From: Rhipicephalus microplus
Taxonomy: Eukaryota > Arthropoda > Arachnida > Ixodida > Ixodidae
DNA: 64,000 bases
Direction: 5' to 3'
NCBI RefSeq assembly: GCF_043290135.1
Contig: NC_134705.1
Location: 97,821,739-97,885,738 of the forward strand
A program made the translations under genes and the position numbers. The notes below the pieces were generated by a model. The model saw only the letters and a program-made list of their open reading frames with translations. It searched no databases and was not told the DNA's origin. Shown here piece by piece: positions 45,601-57,155 of the stretch; positions within the stretch are counted from its first letter, which is position 1; each line of letters opens with the position of its first letter.

Positions 45601-46492
45601 TGATCACTTTTCGAAATGGGTGGAACCTTTCCCACTTCGGAAGGTGACAGCGCGAGCGGTGCTTGAGAAGCTGCAGGAAGTGTTTTGCCGGTTCGGCTTC
45701 CCGGAAAGGCTCATCACTGACAATGCTTCGTATTTCACCGCTCGGGTGTTTGGTGTCACGTGCCGTTCCCTCGGAATTGATCACTGCACCACTTCACCCT
45801 ACCATCCCCAGTCCAATTTGACGGAGCGCGTCAATCGTACGCTCAAACCGATGTTGGCGGCCTTTGCCGAAAGTCAAAGGGACTGGGCAGACCATTTGAG
45901 TGAGTTCGCGTTCGCTATTCGAACATCCGAGAGTCGCTCAACTGGTTTCTCGCCCGCCTTCTTAAATTTTGGAAGGGAGTTGGCAAATCCGGTGACCAGC
46001 GTCACTCAATGCCAGCTCGAGGACGAGGAGGCGCCGGCAGACTGCTCTGCTTACGCGTCGGCACTTCGGGACAGGCTTTGTCGAGCTTTCTGCAAAGCAA
46101 GGCAAAGTTTGGCGTCGGCCAGGGCTCAGCAGAAGGCCCAATATGACCGCAAGCATCGCGACCTAGTTTTTGAGGTGGGCGATCTTGTCCTGAAGCGCAA
46201 CCACGCCCTTAGCGATGCCAGTAAGGGGTTCTCAACCTCGCTCGCTCCTAAGTGGCTTGGTCCGTACCGAGTGGAGAAAGCTTGCACTCCACTCGCGTAC
46301 TTGCTGAAAGATCCCCATACGGGAAAACTCAGCCGTGCCCATATCGCAGACCTGAAACCCTTTGTATCACGGTCTGACGAGCTCGCGCAAGAGCCCTGCG
46401 GCACTTCGCGCCAGCAACGAGGCACACCCGGAGCGGCGGACCGCATTCGGACCCCGCGCCGGTATAATCTGAGGAAGCGGTCACCTTTGTGA
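42611..46492 (+). CDS. pol: Gypsy-2 Pol (PR-RT-RNase H-IN), open
   Basis: Continuous frame to TGA at 46490, entered by -1 frameshift; residue numbers count from the ATG at 42581. Protease ALLDTGASASLFG (Asp 61). Reverse transcriptase LCVDYRRLNGVTRKDAYPLP and YLDD at 442-445, intact. RNase H QTDASDLGLGAVL (Asp 591). Integrase zinc finger from His 919 to CRSCRVC, catalytic Asp 988, Asp 1047 and Glu 1082 (LTERVNR). A tail with VGDLVLKRNHAL and WLGPYRVEK follows; no clear chromodomain. Between RNase H and integrase a 20-residue unit is duplicated (ERRDAACPAAGA). All catalytic residues are kept. Confidence 0.93.
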   Translation, partial: GKRASGSFVNARPTQPLLLPSACRASTFLADTHAPFIPVTIAGREFSALLDTGASASLFGEQVLSHLRKHSVRLRDSRTTFTLAKGVAHSAGAARLTVRWGDRMRRCRLIHLPGLNVPVILGRDFLLKTGIVVDIANGGYRDGPFCQLKPFISPPALTVAFAAEASETCLAQSSGPSPRSPHLPSHSPLREREARHEPCRAPTPGSYPGVPRSSARNPCLDRPARHEEALHPLVACATQLDEAQKARLSTLLRQYDELFTDQPGCTDFVSHVIETGDALPLKCNPRPVSLAKRQIIDGLLDDMLAAGIIRRSSSSWASPIVLVPKKDGSHRLCVDYRRLNGVTRKDAYPLPTINSIVGNLGDARYFTTLDASKGYLQVRMGTRDQCKTAFTSHRGLFEFTRMPFGLCNAPATFQRLMDRVLGEAKWSYCMCYLDDIVIYSRTFEEHLAHVADVLERVRTAGMTLNPAKVQLAQTRVQLLGFTLGEGSIEPDREKLRAILEFPVPKDVRGLRRFLGMVNFYRSFIPSCARLQAPLSKLLGKSAEWQWGLEQQEAFCRLSNAIAETAQLKLPDLTRPFVVQTDASDLGLGAVLLQEYDGVLQPLAFASRSLVSAEKNYSVTEKECLAIVFALRKFDVYLDGTKFVVQTDHSALSWLMRLREPAGRLARWALLIQHYDFSVQYRKGSTNVVADALSRAPLSAEDLDPGATAASGALALASVMGETAASPPFGVKGESPCGQTLAANQVSGAPRSGRAGELSEGHEAESEPVTPTQAVVAAVLSGRDTRLPHFGRMGIAFSREELLKAQQSDPFCREICDGLREMERRDAACPAAGADNDCLDETERRDAACPAAGANRGLEPACVAESPADSYLLDHDGLLLKYIATDDESIDPFKVVMPKSLRAALLRSSHDEPMAGHLSGSKVFAKLSRVVTWPGMKRDIFRYCRSCRVCQTVKSRGGKPPGLMKPIVSERPWQVATCDLMGPFPRSKQGFIHLMVVADHFSKWVEPFPLRKVTARAVLEKLQEVFCRFGFPERLITDNASYFTARVFGVTCRSLGIDHCTTSPYHPQSNLTERVNRTLKPMLAAFAESQRDWADHLSEFAFAIRTSESRSTGFSPAFLNFGRELANPVTSVTQCQLEDEEAPADCSAYASALRDRLCRAFCKARQSLASARAQQKAQYDRKHRDLVFEVGDLVLKRNHALSDASKGFSTSLAPKWLGPYRVEKACTPLAYLLKDPHTGKLSRAHIADLKPFVSRSDELAQEPCGTSRQQRGTPGAADRIRTPRRYNLRKRSPL

Positions 46493-47587
46493 TTTCGCGC
46501 CGGACGGCGGACTTCTCCGCAACCGAAGGCCCTCAGTTTACTGTCTATCCTCAGTATAGGTTAGCTTCTTTACGGCCTTTTCTCGTAAAGAAGTTGACCC
46601 CGCCGTGTCTGCTGCCAGTGTTTCTTTTTTTTTTTCAAGTGTTCATGTGTATTTTATGTTTCTTTTTCTAATATTGAGTGTTATCTGTGTTTTGTGTTTT
46701 TTTGCCAGATCTTGAGTGTCATTTTGCTCTGTTTTTACTTTTTTTTTCTCGCGGTCGTTTCGTCTACCGCGAAGGGAGCTGTGTGTGACCTTGAGTGTCG
46801 GTGCTTGCCGGGGGAGAGAGACGAAGGACGCTTTGCGCCTACGCTCGCGCAGCCGTCGGCGGTGTGTGTGCGTGTGTGGGTGCGTGACGCTTCGATGCGA
46901 GCCCGCGAAGAGTGCGTCATGGCTTCCCCCATCGATGCGGACGCTGGAGGTACTGGGGGGTCATTGACCCACTGACGTCAGACCATCTGGCTGTGCTCTG
47001 CTCTCGGCTGTCGCCGAAGAAGCCGTGCTGCCTTTCCCACCATGGCTCCTGCGCGAGGCCAGCTGAAAGCAGCTATATGCTGCCGGCCAACGCCATTCGC
47101 AGCCAATTTGGGTCGGCCTCCCTGAGCACTGGAGGGGCCCAGCTTCGCGCAACGTTCCAGCTTCATCATCGAGCCAGAAATGCGGGGGCCTCCGAAGCAC
47201 AGCCGAGGCAGCGTTCGTCGGACTCGCTGCTTATCAAGACCAGCAACGAGCCATCAGTGAGCCCCCTCCCGTACCTCTGACCTCGCACTCGGGCATCGCA
47301 CCCAGCGGACACTGTCACGCCTTTACCGCCCCTCCGCGCACTGGACGCTATTCCCGCTTCAGCACCACGAACACTAATCCCACTTTTCTGTGCTCCCTTT
47401 CGCAACTGTTTTATAGTGTTATGTGTTTATTTTGTTATTTATGTTTCTCCTTTGTAATCATTTTTTAGCAGCAGTAGCAGGGCTGGACTGAGGTTAGCTG
47501 TCGCTCATAGCAGTGTCATTTTAACTGTATGGGTGACGCCCGGCTGCCTTTTGCAGACCGGTAAAGGGCAAATTTAGGAGAGGGGGA
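46493..47587 (+). other. Gypsy-2 region between pol and 3' LTR
   Basis: 1.1 kb. T-rich at about 46620-46760, then GC-rich. The largest frame (46912-47280, 122 codons) has no signal peptide, TM helix or envelope-like motif. It ends in the purine tract before the 3' LTR. Either long 3' UTR or a worn third gene. Confidence 0.6.
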
Positions 47588-48328
47588 TGTGGGAATTGAG
47601 GCTGGCCCGCTGCCTTTAAGCGGGCTTTCCCGCCTTTTCTGCCGTTCTCATGTCCCGACATGTCTGCCCTCCTTGCTGTCTGCCGCGCTGGGAAGGGCGG
47701 AGTGACGTATAACTCCCTCACCCGGTAGCGGATGTTGACTGTGGCGCCGCACGTGGGGACCCCTGGGGGGTTTTCGCGCGCTGCGTCGGGAGCGGTCAGA
47801 TACTCTCCGGGACAGCAAACGGTGAGCCACGCTATCTTTTCGTCCGTCGACTCCCGTCAGTCGGGGCTCGTCGGACTTCGCTGACGGCGCCTAGCGCCCG
47901 ATGCGAACGCTCACCTTTTGTTGCCCCGCTGCGTACTCACGGCCGAAGGGCAGTACGGTGTCCTAGTGCGTGGCCTAGCTACGCCGACCCGTCTCCCTTC
48001 GAAGCCAACGCGAGCGCCTTTGCCCTCGCTCGAGCAACCGGGCCCCCTTTGTCCCGGTGTCTCCGTGGATTACCTTTACCGCGGAGACGTGCTCGTGGCA
48101 CCCTGTGTAGTACTTTGTGCCCGTGGCGTGGATAAGCCTACTTGCTTTCCCGCCGCGCCTTTTTTGCAACGGGCTGTACTGCGTTTGGTGTTGCCACAAT
48201 AAAGTGTTGCGACTTGAGCAGTATCGTGTTTCCCGCCACGGCGACTGACGGTTAACGCGTGCCCTGCGGCTCGCTAAGACCGGACCCACGCTGGTGGCCG
48301 TACTCCTTCGGGATACGCGTACACCACA
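47588..48328 (+). repeat. Gypsy-2 3' LTR
   Basis: 741 bp, two visible differences from the 5' LTR; AATAAA at 48198-48203. Followed by AACC at 48329-48332. Confidence 0.93.
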
Positions 48329-48332
48329 AACC

Positions 48333-49836
48333 ATATAGACGGGCCCCTATACACCGGCAAATTTCTGCTGCGACCGTTTTAGATTCAGGGTAATGGAGCG
48401 AATAATCAACCTGAAGTGATCAAGAAATGAACTTCGGGCAAGACAAAAGGCAAGGTGAATATGAAGAATACCAAGTAAAATAACAAGAATGTGAAAAACA
48501 TGGCGATTTCTGCAACATAAGGGGCTGACGACAGTTTGCTACATCAGGACTGAAACGCACATGAGCAAATGTTCACAAATCTAAAATGCATTCACGCGCA
48601 ATCTGTTCCAGAAGTTGTGATGATATGCCAGAATATTGCACTAACGAAAACCATGCGTGCATCATACAGAGTTTCTGGGATTTAATGTAGGGGCTGGAGC
48701 CAGTGAAAGACTCCCAGAACCAAAAGTTCACGGGTGAGCGGTCATTTGATTGTCTGGCATACGCACCAACCCCTGATTAAGAATTATTAGTGTTCAATAT
48801 TGTCTTTCAAGGCTCCCGGGCCACACTTTTCTTTGTATTAGTCGAATTCCTTTTATAAGGGGAGCTTATAGCGTCCTCTTTCGGGACAGTAAGAGCACTG
48901 AAAGATACGCAATAGAGAAAGACAAGGGAGCTAGAATTTATGTGTGTTGTCCTGCGCGCACAATGACTTTCACCAAAAGTTAATCGCTCTAAGGAGCATG
49001 TTATTGCTTGATTTTCATTTTTGCATTCATTAAAAGACCATAAACCACTTCGAGGTTCAAAAAATGTTACGAGGAGAAATATGCGCACGTTTGGTATGTG
49101 AAAATGCTGCTACAAAAATTTTATAAATGCGTGCTCTAATAAAGAAGTTACAGAAGGTTCATTACTTTTTGCGCAGCCTCCTTTTTATGGCAGACAGGTC
49201 ACTTCAACAACGTGGCGCAACTTCGGAGATACGTCGTTGGCGCACAGCCCACGAGCATCTGTCACAGCCTGAGCATCTGTCATAGCAGCGCGGGGAGAAA
49301 ATGCTGTTCGAGGAGCACCCCCCCTCCCCCTAGTGGTACAGTATCGAGACCCCTCTTCCACTCGGAAGCTTTAGTTTTTGCAATACCGCTTCTCAGTAGT
49401 CTCGGATTCTACAAAACGGCAGCGGGCAGCACAGGAAGATGTAAATGTGGACTGCGCGACCGAAACTGCATCACCACCGGGCCAAAGCACCGTCTGGCAG
49501 GGCAAATGTCGAAGGACCAATCGATGAGCTCAGTGGTACGTAAAGTTGCCCACGGGCAAGCTTTCGTTACTATGCGCGTACGAGGAGAATTCGTCAGGCG
49601 AAGAAAATGGGCGCGAGATTGTTTTTCGAAGTGGAACCTCTGCGTGGCGTTCAGCGCTGTAATATTCGAAAAATGTGATCGCCTTCTCTTGTGCGAGTTG
49701 GCGAGCTTTTTTCTGGGGTGTAAAAATAGGTGGGAGCCTGTTTACTGACCCTTGTTGTTTAAATTGTTCTCTTTTAGATTCCTCCCCATCGCGGTAAGGC
49801 CACTAGTTCGATCCCCCCCCCTACCTTTTCTTAATT
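48333..49836. other. Gene B intron; one orphan ORF
   Basis: The plus-strand frame 49212-49748 is open for 178 codons from ATG (MAQLRRYVVGAQPTS). No domain, signal peptide or TM helix is recognised; a small repeat codes for ICHS twice. Could be chance or a relic. Confidence 0.3.
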
Positions 49837-50056
49837 AATATGTGGGGTTTAACGCGTATATTTCAAAACCATCATATGATTTCTCCGACAATTTCGGCCA
49901 CCTGGGTTTTTTTTTTGACGAGCACCCAAATCTGAGCACACAGGCCTACAGCATTCTAGCCTCCATAGAAAATACAACCGCCGCAGCCGGTATCCGATCC
50001 CGCGACCTGCGGATCAGCAGCCGAGTACCTTAACCACTAGACCACCATGACGTCCT
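49837..50056 (-). mobile_element. Ruka-type SINE, complete but diverged
   Basis: Minus-strand copy with head (TGGTCTAGTGGTTAAGG), box B-like GGGATCGGATACC, body and 3' end ACGCGTTAAACCCCACATAT. Carries a T/A run where other copies read AAAGAACCCC. Confidence 0.82.
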
Positions 50057-51721
50057 CCTCCCCTTCTTAAGTACATGCCTGTTACTATATTGAACTTGAT
50101 CGGCCACGTCGCGTTCAGTAACGCAGTTTTCTGGGCGAGTTGGTTTCTAGTAATGAAATCTGAGTAACAACAACCACGAAGGACAAGCGCTGAATTTCAC
50201 GTTTAGCGATTATCTGAGTCTGGGTCTGCAAGCATTCATACTCGCATTCACACATTATTGGGTCTTTTTCAACGCGCTTCTTAAAACCGAAAGAAGTAAT
50301 CTTGGCTGGCGGCACTGATGGCTATAGCGGCCGCATATTAGTTCACGTGTGTTTGAGCTCAGTTTAAGCGTACACACATTAACAAGTTTCTGCCACTCTT
50401 ATCCTGAATTTGAGTTCAAGTTTGTTCACTTTTATTGCGTGTACAAAAAAAAATGGGTCATATATTACATATGCAGAATACGGAAGTCCCAAAGGAAGAA
50501 AACGCCAGGGTATGTAAAGTGACTAGACATTAAACCCCTGTAAGTCACCTGCAGGCTACTGCTGCTCCGTGAAAATTAGGTGAAAGGGCGACCGAGTTGT
50601 AGAGTTTCCGAAGACACAAATTTCTCGTTGGTTGCACCAAGTCGTGAAAAAGGACCGCTCTCACAGCAAGACAGGAGGACAGCGCAAATCAGCTACTATG
50701 CTAGAAAACCTGGTAAGATTTATGTATGTATATTTTGGTAAAACGTGACGGTAAAGTTATGGTAAAAAGTACTCACAGTGGTTGATGTTTAAAAACTAAA
50801 CGTTAATTGTGGTAAAAATCACTCGAAAAGAAAATTCCGTGAGCGTGCGCAGAAATCTGAAGCGCTCCTCCAGTGTCATTTCATTTCATCTCAATGCCAT
50901 GGGATGACGTCACTGAAACATCCCCCCATCAAAATGTGCCTTGGTGAAAAGAGAGCCAATCTCGGAGGTGCAATGGATTACGTGACGTTCAGAAAGTATT
51001 CAATGCCTCAAATCCCCCCGTTTCTTCTCTGCGGTGAAAAAAGAACGGGCGAAGGCTATGTACCACACATTCCAAGTGCGTACTCACAATGTATGATTTA
51101 CTCATAGTAGTTAAGGCCGTAAAAAACACCGAGGCAATCATGAGTCTTCCCCGAATTCATATAGAGCAGTTGATGCTCTTCGAAGTACACCTGCAACGTT
51201 AAATACCCAAGTGATTTTAGGGCAAAAGCCATTATTGTCTCATACTGGCATCCGTTCGTCTGTGCCCTGGAACAGTGCAAGCAACGGTCACTCCCCCTCA
51301 CACTGTCTTGGTAATCACGTAATAGCACAGCGGCGCGCAGCCACAGTTGTGCCGCCACAGCTGTTGGCTCTCCCCACACACCTTATTAGCAATCACGTAA
51401 TGGCCCAGTGGTGCATCGCAAGAGTTGCACCGCCAGAGCTGTGGCCCCTTCCACTTTCTCAGCAATTACGTGATGGCACAGTGGTGCAGCTCAAATAGTT
51501 GCATGGCCACAGCTGTGGCCTCTCCCGCTTACACTCTCATCAATCCCGCGATTGCTGAGGAACTGTAAAAGAAGACATGGCACAGTCAGTCTAATGGTCA
51601 CAGGCTTTCGCCAATGCCCTTTGGAATTCACAAGACTTCCTTGAATTTTCGCCTCTCGCCTCCATCAAAACGAGGCCTCGGCATGTAGGGAAGCAAATCC
51701 GAGGCCAGTACGGCGACTTAC
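50057..51721. other. Gene B intron; nothing recognised
   Basis: A minus frame at 51098-51379 lacks exon-like splice context that fits the phase chain. A locally repeated ATCACGTAATGGCACAG motif at about 51310-51480 marks a minor tandem repeat. Confidence 0.4.
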
Positions 51722-51953
51722 CGCCAGGCGAAAGAGAGGCCGCAAGTTGTGCGCGTATAGGTGCGGCAGATGTTCCTGAACGTCTCGTAGCCAAACTGGT
51801 TGATGACCGCGCGCACCGTCTGGTTGAAGACCCGCACGTGCGTGTAGATCAAAATGTCGCACGTATTGTCCGGAGGTAGCAACGGCGTGACAGCTGCCGC
51901 GGTCGTGCCCACCGAGCACAGAAGCGGTGGTGGAGTTGTAATAGACGTCGGCA
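51722..51953 (-). CDS. Gene B exon 4: start of GH18-like ectodomain
   Basis: 232-bp exon, acceptor CGTTTAG, donor GTAAGT; it takes one base in and leaves two. It continues the Thr/Pro-rich stalk (PTSITTPPPLLC), then reads NTCDILIYTHVRVFNQTVRA, then NQFGYETFRNIC and TTCGLSFAWR. The Cys-plus-hydrophobic strand fits the first barrel strand of GH18-like proteins. NQT is a possible glycosylation site. Four Cys could form disulphides. Confidence 0.7.
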
Positions 51954-52359
51954 CTAAACGAACCAGTGCAAGCGAAATGGCGTCAGTTATCGCAAAGTCA
52001 TCTTAGCGATTTACATAGAGCTTTGCTTGAAATAGGCGTGAAAAAAAAATAACAAAGAAGTAGCCATTTTAATTTGAGGACCAAGTAAAGGATGCTATAC
52101 AGCAACAAACTGGAATGTAACACAAACGTTATAGCTGCTACTTTCTTGAAAAACGTTGAACGCAAGGTTGGCGATCATAGCAACACATACAAAGGTATGA
52201 GCCGTCAGCGCACTCTTGGAAATAAAATTATGCGTGTGTGACTGGGAGTGACCAGTCAAGGTTGTTTGAAGTACTAAGGTACTAACAGGGTGACGTAACG
52301 AATAACGGTAAATAATCCGGACACAGCAAATGCGGTAGACAGAACAAACACTAGCTTTG

Positions 52360-52650
52360 CATGCAGCGTCTTCTAAAGACGATAGTCTTTGTTGGGGACC
52401 TACGACGCAAAAATTTTGGTCTGTCTGTCTGTCCGTACGTCTGTTTGTCTCTCTGTAGATTTGTCTGTTTGTTGCTCTTAACGGTACCCAAAAGAACACC
52501 AAACGAAACCCGAAACAGCGGACCCCATCCGCAGCGCCAACTAATATTGCTCGAGTTCTATTGGTCATACTTGTGCGATTGTCAATAGAGAAGCGACTAT
52601 TGCGCATATCTGAGGCACCATTACAACACGTAAATATTCTGTACAAGTTC
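52360..52650. repeat. Repeat with (CTGT)n run
   Basis: Starts with the hairpin-like AAAGACGATAGTCTTT, then an imperfect TCTG run, then AACACCAAACGAAACCCGAA. Looks like part of a dispersed tick repeat; no partner in the window. Confidence 0.4.
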
Positions 52651-52688
52651 AATTATACTATAAAAGGCATGCATAAGTCATTCTAAAG

Positions 52689-53028
52689 TCCGCAGCGTTT
52701 ATCACGCTGCGCTGATAATGCAACGCTTACACGAGAAGGCGTCTCCAACGCTTTGCTAAGACGACGCGGTGGTGGCACCTACCCGTCACCTTGCGTTCTA
52801 CCCCTTATCGCCTCCAAGACGGGCGTGCACGCCGCGTGCTTCGTTTTACAATATAACGGCTAGATAGCGCTCATGTCTCACGTGTGACGTGACTCGATGC
52901 GCTCGTTCGCCTCCGCTGCACGCTCGAGGCACTCTGACACAGCGCTTCCAGAATACGATTCACCGATTTTCTTGCGCAGAAACATCAAATAAACTTTTTG
53001 TTCACTCTCTCCAGATGTAAGACGGGCG
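52689..53028 (-). repeat. Dispersed repeat R1, copy 2
   Basis: Inverse orientation copy of 1095-1445. Shares CTGGAGAGAGTGAACAAAA and GTGCAGCGGAGGCGAACGAG on the minus strand. Confidence 0.65.
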
Positions 53029-56000
53029 CCGCTGTTCAAGCAGAAAATAAAACGCACCGGCCGCAATGTGTCATCAGGTGAACCGAGCTTGAAGAGATGT
53101 TAGTGAGTCACGGGCAGCGAGCGACCCATAGCTAAGGCAGCAAGTGGGAATTTCGATAAAAATGACGTGATCGCACGTGCTAGCTTCATTGGGATAGACA
53201 GCGGATACCCTTGTACGTGCTGCGATTACCCCGCTTCGTGTTGAAGTGAAAGACAGCACGAACGCAGCTTCGCTTACAGCGGTGGTATTCCCTTGTGCCG
53301 GCGTTTTGTATAAGTACGTGAGATAATATTTTAAAGGAGCTAGTCTCCTCCCCTCCTCCCTGAGAGCCTCATTCATATAACATTCCAATTTATTGCAACT
53401 ACATTCATTGCCTATCCCTTCAGGCCAGGGCTCAGCAACCTGTTTATGCGGAAGGCCACTTTATATGAAGCCGGCACAGTAGCGGCCGGACAGCAAACAG
53501 GAGGGAGGAGGGAGTTCAGTCCAAGAAAAAAAAAGCATGGCTTATTGACAATGCTGCACCTAACTGGAATAGAGAGTGTGTTTATTTTCTGCATCACGCA
53601 TGACGCAATGTTGCAGGTTATGAAGACAGGTTAATAGGGCAAACCTCACTAGGTGAAAAAAAAGCAAGTCAACTTTCAGAAAGGAAATAACAAAGAGAGG
53701 GGAGGACTTCTAAAGTCGTGCTAAGGGTTGCAGGTTGCCAACTGCTGTTTTAGGCCACATGGGCACTTTCTTTTTGGCTGGCTATTAAGTGCCCTTAAAC
53801 ATGTCACAATTCTAGAACTGTATTGCTAGTCGCTTACACGTTCGTACCTTCTTTATTACATTTGAAAGTCTTGTGCGAGCCCGTAGCACAAAAGAAGTGA
53901 CCTGATTCCCACCCACTCCCCAATTTTTAGTTCAGAAAGGTGTTTTACCGCAAATAATTTGTTAAAATAGTTACTTTCCCCAGATTGGGCTCGTCACGAA
54001 AAAAAATTTTTGATTACAGGCCTGGAGTGATGGTATCTTGGTCGCGGCATGTCCTCGCTGCATTGCATGAAGATTGTATCCGACATCTATTTTGCCTGGT
54101 TTCTCTTTGGAAGGACCCTGGGGAAAATGCAGCCCTGAAAGTTGCCATATCCTAGGCGATTCATGAGGCGTCTGCTAAGAGAATCGAATTAAGAAACGCC
54201 CGAAGTTGTGGACCTCGGGGAACGAAACGTAAACACAGTCAATCGTTGTCAGGCGGAAAATGTGGTTCATAGTCTCGGAAGAGCTGACAGCCTGCACTCA
54301 TACTATATAAAAAATGAGGCTCAGCTTCTGTCCCCAATGCTTGCATTCGAGCAGACTTCGTTGAATAGTCAAATTGATTTGAATACACTGCAGCCTAGGT
54401 ACAGGGCTATGTGAGTTTGCGCCAAGTGAAGACATCACCAAACAGTGTGAATTCCAGGCCATTCTTGTAAGCACCCCCCACCCTCAAATCATACAGCACA
54501 ACACTCAATGTTGCCCCCTGCGTGAACCCCACAGCCCCAGCACCGGGCACAGTTGAGTGTAAACATCGTCCACACCGGCGTGGCAGAAAGGCTGCTCTCC
54601 TAAAATAGGTGACCAGTAAAAGAGCGAGGGATTGTGGGATGCACCGTCTGCTACCGGCTTCCGGTTCGAAAAGAGTAGACGACGGCGAACCACTTCAGCG
54701 CAAGCCTCAATTTATTCAGGATTCGCACGCGTAGTCGGCCGTTTATCTTCGTCCTGATAAACCATGGTCGGTTGTTCAGACGTCGGCTGCTAAAAATCGA
54801 GCGTCCAAGGCAAACTCAGGTATCAATTCTTATGTAATGAAGACAGAAAAACGAGCGGGGCCGTGACAGCCCCAGCGACAGGTAGCCGTTGAGTACAGAA
54901 CTTTGAAGCCAGACTGGGTTAAAACCATTTTATCACAGGTATACCTATGTATTCCGCACTAAAAAAAGCTTACGCATGAATTTATAGCGAATATTATATT
55001 GAGAAATAAATTGTCGCGCAGGCGCACTTGCAAAGATATAATATGACCGGGCAGGCGAAATCTACCTGTCATGTGAGATTAGCGGCGGCCATTTCACCCA
55101 ATATATATGACAAAAACGAGAAAACTTCACTCGAGTAAGTTTACACGAAGCGCTGGACGAGTTCATTTGCGTTTATCTTGGTCAAACTGTGTGCCAGGAC
55201 GGCACCCAAAGGAAGAAGTGCGTTAAATAAGCGCAGGGTCTCGATTATTCGGCACTGTCAATGTCTGACTGTATTGTTTATGTGCCGCCATGCCGCGCCG
55301 CTTGACCAAGATCAGCGTTCAAATAAGCATCTGGCTTCAACTAAGATATCTTATAGCGCGCTGAAGGCTAGAAAAAAGAAAATATTTCAACGCGCCCAAC
55401 AAGGGCTGCGCTTTATGCCGATCGACTGACGATGTCGGCCGAAGCAGCGATCCCGAAATGAACTCTTAGCATATTGCTACAGTCATCGCCATTCCCTGAG
55501 ATATTGAAAATGGTGACTTTTTATCTGCAGTAACGTGTCATACAATGAAAACTGTATTCTGTATCGGCTGATCTGCTAGCCAAACTGACAGTACCCCCGA
55601 GCAGCATCAAAGCATTGCAGATCATTTTAGTGCGATAAAAAAATTTCCTACCCGTACATGGCTTTCGTAGCTTGTCATTGTCATAGGCACGGTTAGCTAA
55701 GAAAAAAAACTACTTTAGAACACTGACATTGCAAGCAGAGGTGCTTTTTTCAACGGATCAGTGCAAAAATGCGCGCGTGCCGCTGCTGACTCGTGTGGAG
55801 CGTCGAACCGAAAGCCATGGTATCCCACAGTTCCCTGTGATTGCCCATTTCACCGGTCACCTATTGACTTCGAAACGATCTCTAGAGAGGGCAGCATGAT
55901 TTCGAACAAGCTGGCCGAAAGCTCGACGCAGTCGAACGCCTTGTTGGGCGAAAGAAAAAGGCACTGTGACTCCGTCTGGAACTCACCTACATCGACTGCT

Positions 56001-57155
56001 GTAGTCTCTAGTTTCAAGTCGCCCCCCCCCCCCCCCAATGTACGCCCTGAGGGCTCCAGTCAAGTGCGACCCCGCACCCCGACTGCCACAAAAAAAAAAA
56101 AAAAATTTGAACTTCCTTGTTTTTTACGTGGAGCGGTATTAGGTTGTCATTTTGCATTCTTCAGTGGCTATGTCGATTTAAAACCAGCCATAAGAGATGA
56201 AACACTAATGACAGCACCTTTTGTGTGTATATTTTGTTCAAAAATAACTAGCTAAAGTAAAGAGTATGTGTGCATCACTCACGTTTATTTACTTTTCGAA
56301 GAGCGACAGTTTCCCAGCACACAGTGTTAGGAAAAGGCCGCAATGTTTTCGCCATATGTTAGGTGCCCTGTCATCTGTACACTGCGGCTGCGGAAGAAGC
56401 TTCAAAAACAACAAAATAGCAGCCTTAAGGCTGATCTAAGCAAAGAAACCCCCCAGTTTATTTGGGTCTATTAAATATGAAGCGTCACATAGAACTGTAC
56501 CAAATACATGTTACAACGTACAGTAAGAAAACATTGCTCAGAAAATTCCATCAGGAGTGAGAAACGTATCAATGCCGTCATCATCATCATCAGGAGGGAA
56601 GAGGCGTATAAGCACGGTAAGCCAAGCAGCTCGTATACGATGACACCTAAATGTATAGTTGAGTTGTCGCAGCAAACATTAAACGTACGTAAAGAAGTAA
56701 GAACAAGCATTCTGCGATTCCAAAGAGTTGGAATACAAAGTAAAGCTCAGACACTCATAAAAACGTCATAATGGGATCAATCTGGGCTAGTTGGTGATTT
56801 TGTATACTGAGGATGCAGGAAAACCGCTTAGCCCGTTCAATTTTGATCATCCAGCCAGTTATTTTTCAAGCTGTTTTATCAAAATGCACAATGTTTGCAG
56901 CAACCACTCAACACACATTATGTCCGAATCGCCCAGATGCAAGCCGTCCTTGTATTAGCTAATGTTTTTGGCTTATAGTGTGAGCATACTGCTTAACATG
57001 ACCACGAACCCTAGGAAAACAAGCCATGGCATTCTAGGCATGCTAAATAAATGATCAGCTGCAAGTAACGCGACCAAAAAGCCTTCTACGTTTTCGCTGA
57101 TACTTTTCGCATCTCTACACGTGTGGCACGTGTAACATGTTCTTTCGCAACTCAC
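53029..57155. other. Gene B intron; mostly unassigned
   Basis: 4.1 kb without recognised exon or mobile element. A C run at about 56022-56036, an A run at about 56093-56105 and a short TCA run near 56578 are the only low-complexity features. Confidence 0.45.

Larger units (their letters stand above)
40216..48328 (+). mobile_element. Gypsy-2, recent intact LTR retrotransposon
   Basis: 8113 bp inserted in a gene B intron on the opposite strand to the gene. LTRs 40216-40956 and 47588-48328 are both 741 bp, start TG, end CA, and differ at two sites that I could see. Target duplication AACC. Primer site TGGCGCCCAACG follows the 5' LTR and matches the start of a tRNA-Lys type site; purine tract AGGAGAGGGGGA precedes the 3' LTR. 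Gag and pol are open. The copy may still be able to move. A 1.1-kb stretch between pol and the 3' LTR has no recognised gene. Confidence 0.95.

Noticed and set aside
46912..47280. Envelope gene in Gypsy-2
   Set aside because: The 122-codon frame has no signal peptide, TM helix or cleavage site.
51098..51379. Extra gene B exon
   Set aside because: Exons 4 and 5 already join in phase (two bases plus one), and splice sites here do not fit.
51300..51490. CRISPR-like spaced repeats
   Set aside because: Only a few diverged copies of a short word with unequal spacing; eukaryotic context.
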